Counted from the first letter of the stretch, positions 42,331 to 50,615 are shown. The stretch: DNA of 64,000 nt from an uncultured bacterium (GCA_949283255.1 CASDRS010000009.1:1-64000); one strand, 5' to 3'. Program-made: numbers and translations. The notes: generated from the letters alone by a model not told the origin.

Positions 42331-42672
42331 TTAGCTGCCAAGTAAGTTCAAGCCACAAGAAGATTTGATGTTGTTGTTGATCATAGTCTTGCTTGAGTTG
42401 ATTTCTTCATTTAACAGTGATATTTGTGAATCCAGATTTGATTTTCTGGTTTGCAACTGTTCTTCGGTTTGTTGCAATTCAATGAAGTATGGATCATCTT
42501 CCGGATCTTTATCAGAATCATCACCATATAATTCACTGTATTGTTGTGTAACATAATTCATTTGTTTTGTGCACCAGTTAACTTGGTTTAAAACTAGCAT
42601 CTGCTCAAATTCAAGTTGGCTTTTTTGCAGAGTGAATAAACTTTTTTGTGCATCAATGGCTAGGAATGTCAT
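42331..42672 (-). CDS. Hypothetical small coiled-coil protein
   Basis: A 113-residue helical protein, not recognised. It begins MTFLAIDAQKSLFTLQKSQLE, with two long amphipathic helices (about residues 8-46 and 65-100) split by an acidic turn (DDSDKDPEDDP). Cys34 and Cys105 could cross-link. There is no signal peptide. AAGGAGAG precedes the ATG. The size and helical hairpin form recall secretion-needle or fibre subunits, but this is weak. Confidence 0.7.
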   Translation of the reverse strand: MTFLAIDAQKSLFTLQKSQLEFEQMLVLNQVNWCTKQMNYVTQQYSELYGDDSDKDPEDDPYFIELQQTEEQLQTRKSNLDSQISLLNEEINSSKTMINNNIKSSCGLNLLGS

Positions 42673-42774
42673 TTTGCTCTCTCCTTAAATTATACTCTTC
42701 TTATATACATAAAGTATTTAGGAGAGGTCCGATTTCAAGAGTTGTATTTTTTGTTACAAAAGTTAATATATATC

Positions 42775-43101
42775 TTAAGATGCCCATTTTTTAGTATCAA
42801 AGCGCAGGTCTTTTACATTTATTTTTAGGGATTCCAGATATGGTTTAAGCTTTACAAGCAGTTGGGTCTTTTTTAACATAAGCTCTTGAGCGACAACAGG
42901 GTTTTCGCAAGCAATAACCATAATGCTCCCGCCAATCATAGAATAAGGTTTGGATTTCCCAGCCAACTTAGATCCCGCAACTTTTCCCCAGAATTTGTAG
43001 AGGTTAGAACGTTTCATAGCTTTTTGAAAATCTTTCTGTTCTAAAAGTTCAGCTATAAGTTCTTCAGTGGAGACAAAGTCTGTGTATAAGATTTTTTTCA
43101 A
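42775..43101 (-). CDS. DciA/DUF721-like protein
   Basis: The 108-residue protein resembles DUF721/DciA, which loads the replicative helicase in bacteria lacking DnaC. It shows LYKFWGKVAGSKLAGKSKPYSM near 44, ENPVVAQELMLKKTQLLVKL near 73 and INVKDLRF near the end, all typical. I chose the TTG at 43101 because GGGGAAG lies 6 nt before it. The longer frame runs across the nrnA promoter. It is divergent from nrnA. Confidence 0.7.
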   Translation of the reverse strand: MKKILYTDFVSTEELIAELLEQKDFQKAMKRSNLYKFWGKVAGSKLAGKSKPYSMIGGSIMVIACENPVVAQELMLKKTQLLVKLKPYLESLKINVKDLRFDTKKWAS

Positions 43102-43103
43102 AT

Positions 43104-43131
43104 TTGCTTCCCCGTAATTTTGTGCTAAAAT
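43104..43131 (+). promoter_or_regulatory. Promoter giving a leaderless nrnA mRNA
   Basis: TTGCTT (43104-43109), 16 bases, then TAAAAT (43126-43131), which ends 6 nt before the ATG at 43138. Confidence 0.6.
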
Positions 43132-43137
43132 AAGACA

Positions 43138-44103
43138 ATGGACTGGATACAATTAAATGATATCATAAAAGAGTCAAAAAATATACTTATTATTTCGCAT
43201 ATAAACCCTGATGGAGATACTCTTGGCAGTATGTGCGGTTTGTATTCTGCGATAAAGGATAATTTTAGGAAAAAAGCTGAGATGCTTTTGATGTCGAAAT
43301 GTCCTGCTACATTTGACTTTTTGCCATACATTGAAGAAGCAAAACATATTTCTGAATATGATAAATCCAGAGAGTATGATTTGGTGATAAATGTAGACGT
43401 AGCTTCAGATAGCAGAATGTTTGATTCGTCAATTCTGTTTGAAAAGGCAAAACATACGGTTAATATTGATCATCATATAACTAATGAGAATTATGCTGAA
43501 CTCAATTTTGTAGTGCCGTCTGCAAGTTCTACCGGCGAAGTTTTGTACTCATTGATGTCTAAGATGAAATGGAAGATTTCATTACAGAGTGCAAAGTGTT
43601 TGTATACTGCAATTCTTACGGACACAGGAGCTTTCAGGTATGGTAATACCTCATCAACAGCTTTAAAAATTGCAGGATCCCTTATTGATATAGGAGTTGT
43701 TCCTACTGATATATATAAAGCTTGTTACGAAACCAGCTCAAAGGAGCTTGTTTTGTTTCAAGCATATTGTATAACGAATGCTGTTTTTTCCGAGGATAAT
43801 AAAGTTGCATATATTTCGGTCTATAAGAAGGATATGGAACGATTTAAAGTTGGAGAAGATTGTACGGAAGGGTTGGCTGAGAAGTTAAGAGCAATAAAAT
43901 CTGTTGAGATTGCTTTTATTGTAAAACAAATCTCAAGTACATCTTCAAAAGTTTCAATGCGCAGCGAGCGCGCAGATATTTCTAAGATATGTGCCAAATT
44001 TGGTGGCGGCGGACATAAGCTTGCTGCAGGATGTTTGATAAAGGCATGTGTTAAGGAAACTGTAAGACGAGTGCTGGAAGAAGTTAATAATTTAAAATTA
44101 TGA
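43138..44103 (+). CDS. nrnA: DHH-DHHA1 nanoRNase/pAp phosphatase
   Basis: NrnA degrades 2-5 nt RNA and dephosphorylates pAp. The 321 residues have SHINPDGDTLGSMCGL near 19 (the DHH-family D-x-D motif), NVDVASDSRMF near 83, NIDHHITNENYAELNF near 106, SSTGEVLY and DTGAFRYGN, and the C-terminal DHHA1 motif GGGGHKLAAGC near 288. There is no Shine-Dalgarno; the -10 box is placed for a leaderless start. The end overlaps the BrkB gene by 4 nt (ATGA). Confidence 0.9.
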   Translation: MDWIQLNDIIKESKNILIISHINPDGDTLGSMCGLYSAIKDNFRKKAEMLLMSKCPATFDFLPYIEEAKHISEYDKSREYDLVINVDVASDSRMFDSSILFEKAKHTVNIDHHITNENYAELNFVVPSASSTGEVLYSLMSKMKWKISLQSAKCLYTAILTDTGAFRYGNTSSTALKIAGSLIDIGVVPTDIYKACYETSSKELVLFQAYCITNAVFSEDNKVAYISVYKKDMERFKVGEDCTEGLAEKLRAIKSVEIAFIVKQISSTSSKVSMRSERADISKICAKFGGGGHKLAAGCLIKACVKETVRRVLEEVNNLKL

Positions 44104-44996
44104 GAAAAAAGGGAAATTTTAGATTTATAGAACTTTTAAAAAAACTTATTTTATCAGTTATAGAAAACGATTTTTTCGGAATGGCTGCTGAAATGGGGTT
44201 TATGCTTGTTATAGGGATATTCCCGTTTATGCTGTTTTTGATGGCTGTTTTTGGCTGGATGGGAAATAAGTCTTTAATGGATCCTATAATCATATTTTTA
44301 GCTAATTTTATGCCTGATCAGGCAATGAATTTAATAATAACTGTACTGTCTGAGGTGATGATATTTTCTCAAGGCGGGATTATGGCTGTCGGTGGTCTTA
44401 TTGCAACATTGTTTTTGTCTATGAATGGTATGGCCGTTGTTTTAAAAGGCTTAAACAGAGCTTACAAGGTTAAAGAAACTAGAAATCTTATATACACAAG
44501 AGTTTTATCGTTATTGATGGTTTTTGTCGATATTATGGTATTGTTTCTTTCTATAAACTTGATTATTTTTGGTAAGGTTATTATAAGTTTTCTTGTAAAA
44601 CACATGTTTATATCGAAAGTTGTTGCAATAATTCTTTTGACGTTACGTTGGCCAATTGCATTTGCGGCTCTGTTTTTAATGGCATTTTTGAGCTATTATA
44701 TTTTGCCTGATTTGCGCGGAAACGAGAGATTTAAGCGGAGAAGTGCGATTCCTGGGTCGTTTTTCTTTGTAATATTTTGGTTAGTTGCGTCTTGGGGATT
44801 TTCTATTTACGTCAATAATTTGAAGACTTATAATATGGTTTACGGAACGATAGGTGCCTTTGCTGTGCTTATGGTTTGGTTATATTATACTTCTATTTTG
44901 ATATTAATTGGCGGCGAAATTAATTCACAGACGTATAATAAATTGAGTGAAAAGGCCAAAGAAATTCAAAATGACTTTGATGCTTTGAAATCATAA
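44100..44996 (+). CDS. YihY/BrkB family inner-membrane protein
   Basis: A 298-residue membrane protein with about six helices. It includes FGMAAEMGFMLVIGIFPFML near residue 25, where the family has A-x-x-x-A-Y/F-x-x-x-x-x-x-x-P, then PDLRGNERFKRRSAIPGSFF near 204 and WGFSIYVNNLKTYNMVYGTIGAF near 240, both diagnostic for BrkB/YihY. The role is unclear. It is translationally coupled to nrnA through an ATGA overlap. Confidence 0.88.
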   Translation: MRKKGNFRFIELLKKLILSVIENDFFGMAAEMGFMLVIGIFPFMLFLMAVFGWMGNKSLMDPIIIFLANFMPDQAMNLIITVLSEVMIFSQGGIMAVGGLIATLFLSMNGMAVVLKGLNRAYKVKETRNLIYTRVLSLLMVFVDIMVLFLSINLIIFGKVIISFLVKHMFISKVVAIILLTLRWPIAFAALFLMAFLSYYILPDLRGNERFKRRSAIPGSFFFVIFWLVASWGFSIYVNNLKTYNMVYGTIGAFAVLMVWLYYTSILILIGGEINSQTYNKLSEKAKEIQNDFDALKS

Positions 44997-45026
44997 ATAT
45001 ATATTAAAAATATGCTCTCTGATTTG

Positions 45027-45055
45027 TTGACAATTGGGCTGCACATGGCTATAAT
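45027..45055 (+). promoter_or_regulatory. Consensus promoter giving a leaderless hisS mRNA
   Basis: A perfect TTGACA (45027-45032), 17 bases, then a perfect TATAAT (45050-45055), ending 6 nt before the hisS ATG at 45062. This is the clearest leaderless start in the window. Confidence 0.85.
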
Positions 45056-45061
45056 GACTTT

Positions 45062-46297
45062 ATGAGTAAGATAATTAACGTAATTAAGGGGACAAAAGAT
45101 ATATTGCCAAAGGATATACCTTCTTGGCACAGGTTGGAATCAGTTGCACTGGACGTATTTAGTCGTTACGGATATAAGGAAATCAGAACTCCTATATTTG
45201 AGGCGACAGAGTTGTTTGCAAGAGGTGTTGGCGATACTACCGATATTGTTAATAAGGAAATGTACACTTTTGAGAAAAGTGACAGGTCTCTGACATTACG
45301 TCCTGAAAATACTGCAGGTGTTGTTCGTTCTTTTATTGAAAATGGTATGTCAAGGCTTTCCGCACCTGTTAAGCTTTGGTATCATGGTCCAATGTTTAGA
45401 TATGAACGTCCTCAGGCAGGAAGACAAAGACAGTTCCATCAGGTTGGTGTGGAGATGTTCGGTATCGAGCAACCTACTGCTGATGCGGAAGTTATTCTGT
45501 TGGCGGTTAATTATTTGAAATCTTTGGGTTTGAATGATTTAACTGTAGAGATTAACTCTTTGGGTTGTCCTACTTGTCGTGAAGCTTATAAGGCTAAAAT
45601 TAAAGAGGTTTTGAAACCTGAGTTTGATAATTTATGCGAGGATTGTCAGAACAGGTATGAAAGAAATCCGCTGAGACTGCTTGATTGTAAAGTAGAATCT
45701 TGCAAAGAAATTTTTGAAAAACCTGAGATTAAAAAAGTTATACAGTCTGATTTTATATGTGAAGATTGCGCTGAGCATTTTTCTCAATTGAAATCTTACC
45801 TTGATACAATGGGTGTAAGATATAGTGAAAACAAATTGTTGGTAAGAGGCTTGGATTATTATAACAGAACAGTTTTTGAGATTAAGTCTAACAATTTGGG
45901 TTCTCAAAATGCGGTATGCGGCGGTGGCCGATATGACAGGCTTGTCAGAAACTTAGGCGGTGAAGATACTCCGGCTGTCGGTTGGGCTATGGGTATGGAA
46001 AGATTGAATTCTTTGTTACCTGAAGTTGAAGCTGAAAAATTGGATGCATACGTTGTTTCTAATTTCCCTAAAGAGGCTTTCATGTTGGCTGAAAAGCTCC
46101 GTGCAGAAGGTAAGTCTGTTGAATTTGATTTAACAAACAAAAAGTTTACAAAGCAATTAGAAAAGGCATCAAAGGTTGCCAATTTCGCTCTTATATTGGG
46201 CGAGGATGAAATAAAAAGTGGTACAGTCTCTGTAAAAAATTTGGCAACGTCTGAACAAAATACAGTAAAAGAAAATGAAGTTTTGGCGTTGTTATAA
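45062..46297 (+). CDS. hisS: Histidyl-tRNA synthetase
   Basis: A class II synthetase of 411 residues. Motif 1 lies near residues 37-50 (YKEIRTPIFEATELF), motif 2 near 105-120 (MFRYERPQAGRQRQFHQ), and the histidine-specific LVRGLDYYNRTVFE near 259. GGGRYDRLV near 279 and the motif 3 GWAMGMERL near 304 follow. The C-terminal anticodon domain begins near 320 (DAYVVSN). A four-Cys insert (CPTC / CEDC / CKVESC / CEDC near 170-230) may bind zinc, which is unusual for many HisRS. There is no Shine-Dalgarno, so translation should be leaderless. Confidence 0.95.
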   Translation: MSKIINVIKGTKDILPKDIPSWHRLESVALDVFSRYGYKEIRTPIFEATELFARGVGDTTDIVNKEMYTFEKSDRSLTLRPENTAGVVRSFIENGMSRLSAPVKLWYHGPMFRYERPQAGRQRQFHQVGVEMFGIEQPTADAEVILLAVNYLKSLGLNDLTVEINSLGCPTCREAYKAKIKEVLKPEFDNLCEDCQNRYERNPLRLLDCKVESCKEIFEKPEIKKVIQSDFICEDCAEHFSQLKSYLDTMGVRYSENKLLVRGLDYYNRTVFEIKSNNLGSQNAVCGGGRYDRLVRNLGGEDTPAVGWAMGMERLNSLLPEVEAEKLDAYVVSNFPKEAFMLAEKLRAEGKSVEFDLTNKKFTKQLEKASKVANFALILGEDEIKSGTVSVKNLATSEQNTVKENEVLALL

Positions 46298-46313
46298 TAA
46301 AGGGTGTTAAATT

Positions 46314-46649
46314 ATGTCTGGAAAAGTTTATGAAGCAATAAAGCTTTTGTCTGCGGCATTTAGAAAAAAATTTGACGATTATAAGGGATTATATCTTTTC
46401 GGGGCGTTTCTTGACGGAAAAGATCATGAAGATGAAGACATCGAAATTGTTGCTTTGTTTGATGCTCAGGATAAATCTAAACGAGAAGAAATTTGGCCGA
46501 TTGTAGGTAAGATAGAAACCGAGTTGGAGGTTTGTATAGACTTATATCCATATACGGAAGATGAATTTAAAAAAGATGAGGATTTGTATAATGAAGTCAT
46601 AGAAGACGGAGTTTTTTATAATCCTTTGGGTATTACAAAAAGAATGTAG
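46314..46649 (+). CDS. Nucleotidyltransferase-fold protein, degenerate
   Basis: A 111-residue protein resembling minimal nucleotidyltransferase (MNT-type) domains: KFDDYKGLYLFGAFLDGK then DEDIEIVALFD. The classical G-S-x-A-R-G is reduced to FGAFLDGK, and the metal pair D-x-D appears as D-I-E, so activity is uncertain. A domain partner (HEPN) is not adjacent. AAAGGGTG precedes the ATG. It follows hisS by 16 nt and is probably in its operon. Confidence 0.65.
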   Translation: MSGKVYEAIKLLSAAFRKKFDDYKGLYLFGAFLDGKDHEDEDIEIVALFDAQDKSKREEIWPIVGKIETELEVCIDLYPYTEDEFKKDEDLYNEVIEDGVFYNPLGITKRM

Positions 46650-46681
46650 ATGTTATATATTAAAAAAAAGAAAGGGAAAAA

Positions 46682-46870
46682 ATGAACAAAGTTACTATTC
46701 GTTCAGACAGAAAAGATGATTACAAATTCATGTACAAAGGTGAAGATGTAGTATTGGAAGCCGGCAAAATTATTAGTATTGCAGACGGCTTGGAACACGT
46801 AGTGTTACCTACTTGTGCAATGAAAATCATGAATAATCTGATAGTAATAAAAGATGATGTGAAAAAATAA
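46682..46870 (+). CDS. Small hypothetical beta-rich protein
   Basis: A 62-residue protein, not recognised. MNKVTIRSDRKDDYKFMYKGEDVV and later VLPTCAMKIMNNLIVIKD suggest a small beta-barrel or strand-rich fold. It has an AAAGGG Shine-Dalgarno and follows the nucleotidyltransferase-like gene by 32 nt. A terminator begins 27 nt after it. Confidence 0.6.
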   Translation: MNKVTIRSDRKDDYKFMYKGEDVVLEAGKIISIADGLEHVVLPTCAMKIMNNLIVIKDDVKK

Positions 46871-46896
46871 CGAATACTAAAAAAGTTTATATTGAA

Positions 46897-46927
46897 GAAA
46901 AGAGCAGACTTGTTAGGTCTGCTCTTT
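46897..46927 (+). terminator. Bidirectional terminator between the hisS operon and aquaporin
   Basis: AAAGAGCAGACC-like and GGTCTGCTCTTT arms form a 10-11 bp stem. It overlaps the end of the aquaporin gene and can end both convergent transcripts. Confidence 0.7.
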
Positions 46928-47554
46928 GATTATTCTGTAAACAAGTGCAGCTGCCAGACCTCCTGCAAGATTTGCAAGAATAGTAATGATTGCAATTTTT
47001 ATACAACAGCTGCTCATAATTGTTGCACATAGAGCAACAACAGGGTTAAATGCTCCCATACAAATAGTCCCTCCTACGGCGCAAGCTCCTGCGGTTACTG
47101 TCGAGCCGATAGCAAGCCCGAAGTATGAATTTCCTTGAGTTTGTTCATCAGTGGCCGTGAACAATACAACGTAGCATAGTGCAAAAGTAAATAAAAATTC
47201 TGCAAGTATCATAAGAGGAAGATAATAGCCTGTGAGTGAAGGTATAGAAGGCCCGTCGGCAAAGTAGTTGACACATATTGCAGCAATGATTCCGCCCGCA
47301 AACTGTGCAATCATATAAGGCATTAATTGTTTAACTGGAAGAGCCTTCCTGATAGTGGCTGAAAGAGACACTGCAGGGTTGTAGTGCCCTCCTGAGATAT
47401 GTCCTCCTGCATAAACCATAACCATTAATGTAAAGCCTATTGCTATTGCATTAATAAAACTTGTACTGCTAAGAGTTGCGCTGCAACCTATTACAAGTAC
47501 CAAAAAGAATGTTCCAATGAATTCTACAATGTATTTCCCAAAATTTTTTGACAT
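46913..47554 (-). CDS. Aquaporin / MIP family channel
   Basis: A 213-residue six-helix channel. The first NPA box is intact (GGHYNPAVSLSA near 58) and the second is NPV (GAFNPVVALCA near 168). This change at the pore box occurs in some MIP members and may alter selectivity. The AQP family opening VEFIGTFFLVLVIG near residue 10 is clear. AAGGAGAAG precedes the ATG. It may conduct water or small solutes such as glycerol; the selectivity cannot be assigned. Confidence 0.9.
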   Translation of the reverse strand: MSKNFGKYIVEFIGTFFLVLVIGCSATLSSTSFINAIAIGFTLMVMVYAGGHISGGHYNPAVSLSATIRKALPVKQLMPYMIAQFAGGIIAAICVNYFADGPSIPSLTGYYLPLMILAEFLFTFALCYVVLFTATDEQTQGNSYFGLAIGSTVTAGACAVGGTICMGAFNPVVALCATIMSSCCIKIAIITILANLAGGLAAALVYRIIKEQT

Positions 47555-47605
47555 GAACTTCTCCTTTTATGTATAAATTATTTACTCTTTTTTCAATTTA
47601 TGAAT

Positions 47606-47635
47606 TAGACATATTTATATTTTTTGATGTAATAT
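47606..47635 (+). promoter_or_regulatory. Promoter giving a leaderless pgeF mRNA
   Basis: TAGACA (47606-47611), 18 bases, then TAATAT (47630-47635), which ends 6 nt before the ATG at 47642. Confidence 0.6.
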
Positions 47636-47641
47636 TATTTT

Positions 47642-48367
47642 ATGTTTTATTTTGATGAAATCTTTGGGAAGAAAATTTTAAAATCAGATCTGTTGGGAGC
47701 AGAGCATTTTTTTACCACTCGAGAAAGCTTTATTAAAACAAAAGATCCCGAGGAGGAACGAGTTGTTGCAGATAACTATAAAAGTATCTGTGAATATTTG
47801 AATGTGGATAAGCTTATAAGCCCTTCTCAAACTCATACTTCGCATATAGAAATTGCAGAAAAGTCAAAACAGGATTATCCTGATACAGACGGTTTGATAG
47901 TTAAAGATAAAGGGGTTGCGATTTTTCTCAATTTTGCGGACTGTACCCCTGTTATTTTATATGATGAAACATTGAAAATAGGCGCAGTATCGCACGCCGG
48001 TTGGAGAGGTACAGCCGGAAGGATTGCTGCAAAAACCGTAAATAAAATGACGGATTGTTTTGGGAGCCAACCTAAAAATATTGTAGCACTAATAGGTCCG
48101 GCAATTTCTATGTGTTGTTATGATGTCGGGGAAGAAGTTCTTTCTAAGTTAAAGGCTACAGTGGATGATTTTAGCGGGCTTTCTGAAGTCCGAGATGGTA
48201 GAATTTATGTTGATTTAAAAGGAATAAATCGTCAGCAGCTTATTGAAACAGGTGTTTCAAATATTGATGTATGTCCTTATTGCACTTGTTGTGATAATGA
48301 TATGTTTTTTTCATACAGAAAAGAAAACGCTACAACTAATCGTCATAGCGCAATCTTAAAACTTTAA
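47642..48367 (+). CDS. pgeF: YfiH/PgeF family purine nucleosidase, laccase domain
   Basis: A 241-residue protein of the YfiH family, which in some bacteria has purine-nucleoside phosphorylase/deaminase or peptidoglycan-editing activity. It carries SQTHTSHIEIA near 59, DGLIVKDKGVAIFLNFADCTPVILYD near 82, SHAGWRGTAGRI near 120, and IGPAISMCCYDVGEEV near 155, with the zinc-binding His, Cys and His. There is no Shine-Dalgarno, so the start is probably leaderless. Confidence 0.9.
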   Translation: MFYFDEIFGKKILKSDLLGAEHFFTTRESFIKTKDPEEERVVADNYKSICEYLNVDKLISPSQTHTSHIEIAEKSKQDYPDTDGLIVKDKGVAIFLNFADCTPVILYDETLKIGAVSHAGWRGTAGRIAAKTVNKMTDCFGSQPKNIVALIGPAISMCCYDVGEEVLSKLKATVDDFSGLSEVRDGRIYVDLKGINRQQLIETGVSNIDVCPYCTCCDNDMFFSYRKENATTNRHSAILKL

Positions 48368-48380
48368 AATCCCAATGTTA

Positions 48381-48995
48381 TTAATTATTTGTTTGGATAA
48401 ACAAGCTGATAATATCATTAACGGCTGCAAACTGGCGTTGATATTTTTGAGCTTGTACTTCAAGGATATTAATCTGTTTTTTGTGCTCAAGTACACTTGT
48501 CTGGCATTCTCTTACTGATTGTGTAAGGTTTTCTTGTACCTGTTGAGCTTCTTGCAAAACACTTGTCATTGATATTCCAAGAGCTTCCATTGTTTGTTTT
48601 ATAATCATAGCACCTGTTTGTTTTGAAACACTTGGCGGAATTTTGGTTATCAACTGTCTCAAAACCGCTACATTCGGAGGTAACTCCATTTCCTCAACTG
48701 CAGGAATACTAGGTTCAGGGTTTTGGAAATTTAACATTGTGTTTTTTAGTGCAGCGTCAACTTCTTCTGCTTGAGTATTAAATTGAAATGTAGAAGCAGG
48801 TTTTTGTTGATTTTGAGGCATAACCATTTCATCAATCAAATTGTTATTGTTATTTTGAGTTAAAGAATTCAAGTTTGTAAGTTCTTTATTATTTGCAGGA
48901 GTTTCTGTAACCGGAATAATTTCAATATCTGATTGCTGTTTTAAAGCTTCTACTATTTTTTTACCTACGCCTTCAGGCATTTTATTGCTATTCAT
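48381..48995 (-). CDS. Hypothetical protein with C-terminal coiled coil
   Basis: A 204-residue protein, not recognised. The N-terminal half is polar and Asn/Gln-rich without clear structure (residues 1-90). The C-terminal half from about 100 is helical and ends in a coiled coil with LEVQAQKYQRQFAAVNDII. No signal peptide is seen. The start has an AGGAT Shine-Dalgarno. It lies convergent to pgeF with a 13 nt gap. The composition recalls the other minus-strand coiled-coil proteins at 42331 and 53069. Confidence 0.7.
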   Translation of the reverse strand: MNSNKMPEGVGKKIVEALKQQSDIEIIPVTETPANNKELTNLNSLTQNNNNNLIDEMVMPQNQQKPASTFQFNTQAEEVDAALKNTMLNFQNPEPSIPAVEEMELPPNVAVLRQLITKIPPSVSKQTGAMIIKQTMEALGISMTSVLQEAQQVQENLTQSVRECQTSVLEHKKQINILEVQAQKYQRQFAAVNDIISLFIQTNN

Positions 48996-49087
48996 ACTAT
49001 TAAATCCTATGTTATTTGAACAGAAATATTATAAAAGGAACATAAAATTATTTCAACACTATTAAAATTTACATGCGGGGTTTTTTA

Positions 49088-49096
49088 TGGTAAATT
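49088..49096 (+). promoter_or_regulatory. Extended -10 promoter upstream of the AICARFT-like gene
   Basis: TGG-TAAATT (49088-49096) is an extended -10 box, the same motif as before the genes at 15179 and 58234. Here a GAGGG Shine-Dalgarno follows, so the leader is short but present. Confidence 0.45.
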
Positions 49097-49119
49097 AGTA
49101 GAAAAAAAGAGGGTATGGC

Positions 49120-50115
49120 ATGAGCAAAAGAGTTGAGTTAAGAGTTTTTGATAATTCTAATGATTCAGAAAATTTTGAATTGCAAAGTGAGAGAGTTTTT
49201 GAACCAATGTGGGATTTGAAATACGGAGAAAATCCTCAACAGGCTGCTATGGCTTTTAAAACCGATGGTATGGCAGATTTTGAAGTTTTAAACGGTGAGT
49301 CTCTCTCTTATAATGAAATTATGAGTGTTACTGAGATTGCAAACATTGTTAGTGAATTTTTTGATGTTTGCGCAGTTACCATAGTAAAGCATGCTGCTCC
49401 TTGCGGGGTTGCTTTGGGATATAATGTTGCAGAAGCTTATACAAAAGCTTTTGATTGTGATCCTGTAGCTTCATTTTTTGGTGCTATCGGGGCTTCTCAA
49501 AAAATAAATTTTGAGGTTGCAAAGCATATTAATTCTATGTCAGTTAAACTTGTTTTTGCACCTGATTATGATAAAGACGCAATTGCACTTTTAAAGGATA
49601 ATCCGCTTATAAAAGTTGTAAAATTGAATACTCCTTTGAGAGAGTACAGGTCGCTTATACAGAAAGATATTCACGTAACGCCTTTTGGAACATTGTATCA
49701 AGACTTTAATAACAGTTACTTGGGTAAAAATTCATTCCAAATAGTAACAAAGAAAAAACCTACAAAAGAACAGATTGAAGATGCGGTTTTTGCTTGGAAA
49801 ATATCAAAATATGCTCGTTCAAATTCTATTGTAGTTGCGAAGGATTTTAAAACTTCAGCTATAGCTCAAGGTCACGTTTCACCGCTTACTGCGGTTGAGG
49901 ATGCGATGAAATGGGCTTGTGATAACGGTAAGGATGCTGTAATGGCTTCGGATAACACGTTGCCAACAGTGGATTGTATCCAACTTGCAGCTCAGAGTAG
50001 AATTTCAATGATTATTCAACCTGGCGGTTCGATGAATGACGAGAGTATGATTGAGCTTGCTGACAGGTATAATATTGCGATGGTATTTACCGGAATTAAA
50101 AATTATAAACACTAG
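49120..50115 (+). CDS. Stand-alone AICAR formyltransferase-like protein (PurH C-terminal domain)
   Basis: The 331-residue protein matches the transformylase half of PurH: KYGENPQQAA near 35, LNGESLSYNEIM, VKHAAPCGVALGYNVAEAY near 90, DPVASFFGAIG, SNSIVVAKD, and the closing IIQPGGSMNDESMIELAD and GIKNYKH. The catalytic Lys-His pair is present in VKH. The N-terminal IMP cyclohydrolase domain of a normal PurH (about 200 residues) is missing. It would make the ninth step of purine synthesis only, and IMP cyclisation must come from another gene. HAAP replaces the more usual HNNP. Confidence 0.8.
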   Translation: MSKRVELRVFDNSNDSENFELQSERVFEPMWDLKYGENPQQAAMAFKTDGMADFEVLNGESLSYNEIMSVTEIANIVSEFFDVCAVTIVKHAAPCGVALGYNVAEAYTKAFDCDPVASFFGAIGASQKINFEVAKHINSMSVKLVFAPDYDKDAIALLKDNPLIKVVKLNTPLREYRSLIQKDIHVTPFGTLYQDFNNSYLGKNSFQIVTKKKPTKEQIEDAVFAWKISKYARSNSIVVAKDFKTSAIAQGHVSPLTAVEDAMKWACDNGKDAVMASDNTLPTVDCIQLAAQSRISMIIQPGGSMNDESMIELADRYNIAMVFTGIKNYKH

Positions 50116-50136
50116 TTATAAAAAGGATTATGAAAT

Positions 50137-50583
50137 ATGGAAATTAAAAGCTGGGAAGATTATTTTTTGGACTTGGCTAAAACTTGTGCGAGCCGTTCAA
50201 ATTGTATTAGAGCGCAAGTAGGTGCCGTAATTGTCGGAGATGATAAAAAAATCAAGGCGACAGGTTATAACGGAACACCTTCAAAGGTTGAATCTTGTTA
50301 TGAAAGAGGTAAGTGCTACAGGATTGAACATAATATCGAGTCTGGTACTCGTTATGAAACTTGTCGTTCTATCCACGCTGAACAAAATGCTATTATTCAG
50401 GCAGGACAGGATAGATGTAAAGGGTCGACAATGTATATTTGGGGTCATAACTTTATATGTATTCTTTGCAAGAGATTTATTGTTCAGTCCGGAATTAAAG
50501 ACGTTTATTTGAAAAAAGACGAAAATTCTCCTGTTCTTCACGTTACAGTTGAGGATATTAGAAGAGAACTAAACGAAGCATAA
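50137..50583 (+). CDS. Deoxycytidylate deaminase family protein (ComEB-type)
   Basis: The 148-residue zinc deaminase acts on dCMP or a related nucleotide. It holds CASRSNCIRAQVGAVIVG near 17, GYNGTPS near 47, the catalytic HAEQNAI near 87 with the proton-shuttle Glu, and CILCKRFIV near 108 with the zinc Cys pair. The usual PC-x-x-C is altered to IC-I-L-C. AAAGGA precedes the ATG. It lies 21 nt after the transformylase-like gene, suggesting a nucleotide operon. Confidence 0.88.
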   Translation: MEIKSWEDYFLDLAKTCASRSNCIRAQVGAVIVGDDKKIKATGYNGTPSKVESCYERGKCYRIEHNIESGTRYETCRSIHAEQNAIIQAGQDRCKGSTMYIWGHNFICILCKRFIVQSGIKDVYLKKDENSPVLHVTVEDIRRELNEA

Positions 50584-50587
50584 CAAA

Positions 50588-50615
50588 AGGAGCCGTTTTA
50601 TCGGCTCTTTTTTTT
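50588..50615 (+). terminator. Terminator after the deaminase gene
   Basis: GAGCCG-TTTTAT-CGGCTC followed by T8. Confidence 0.85.
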
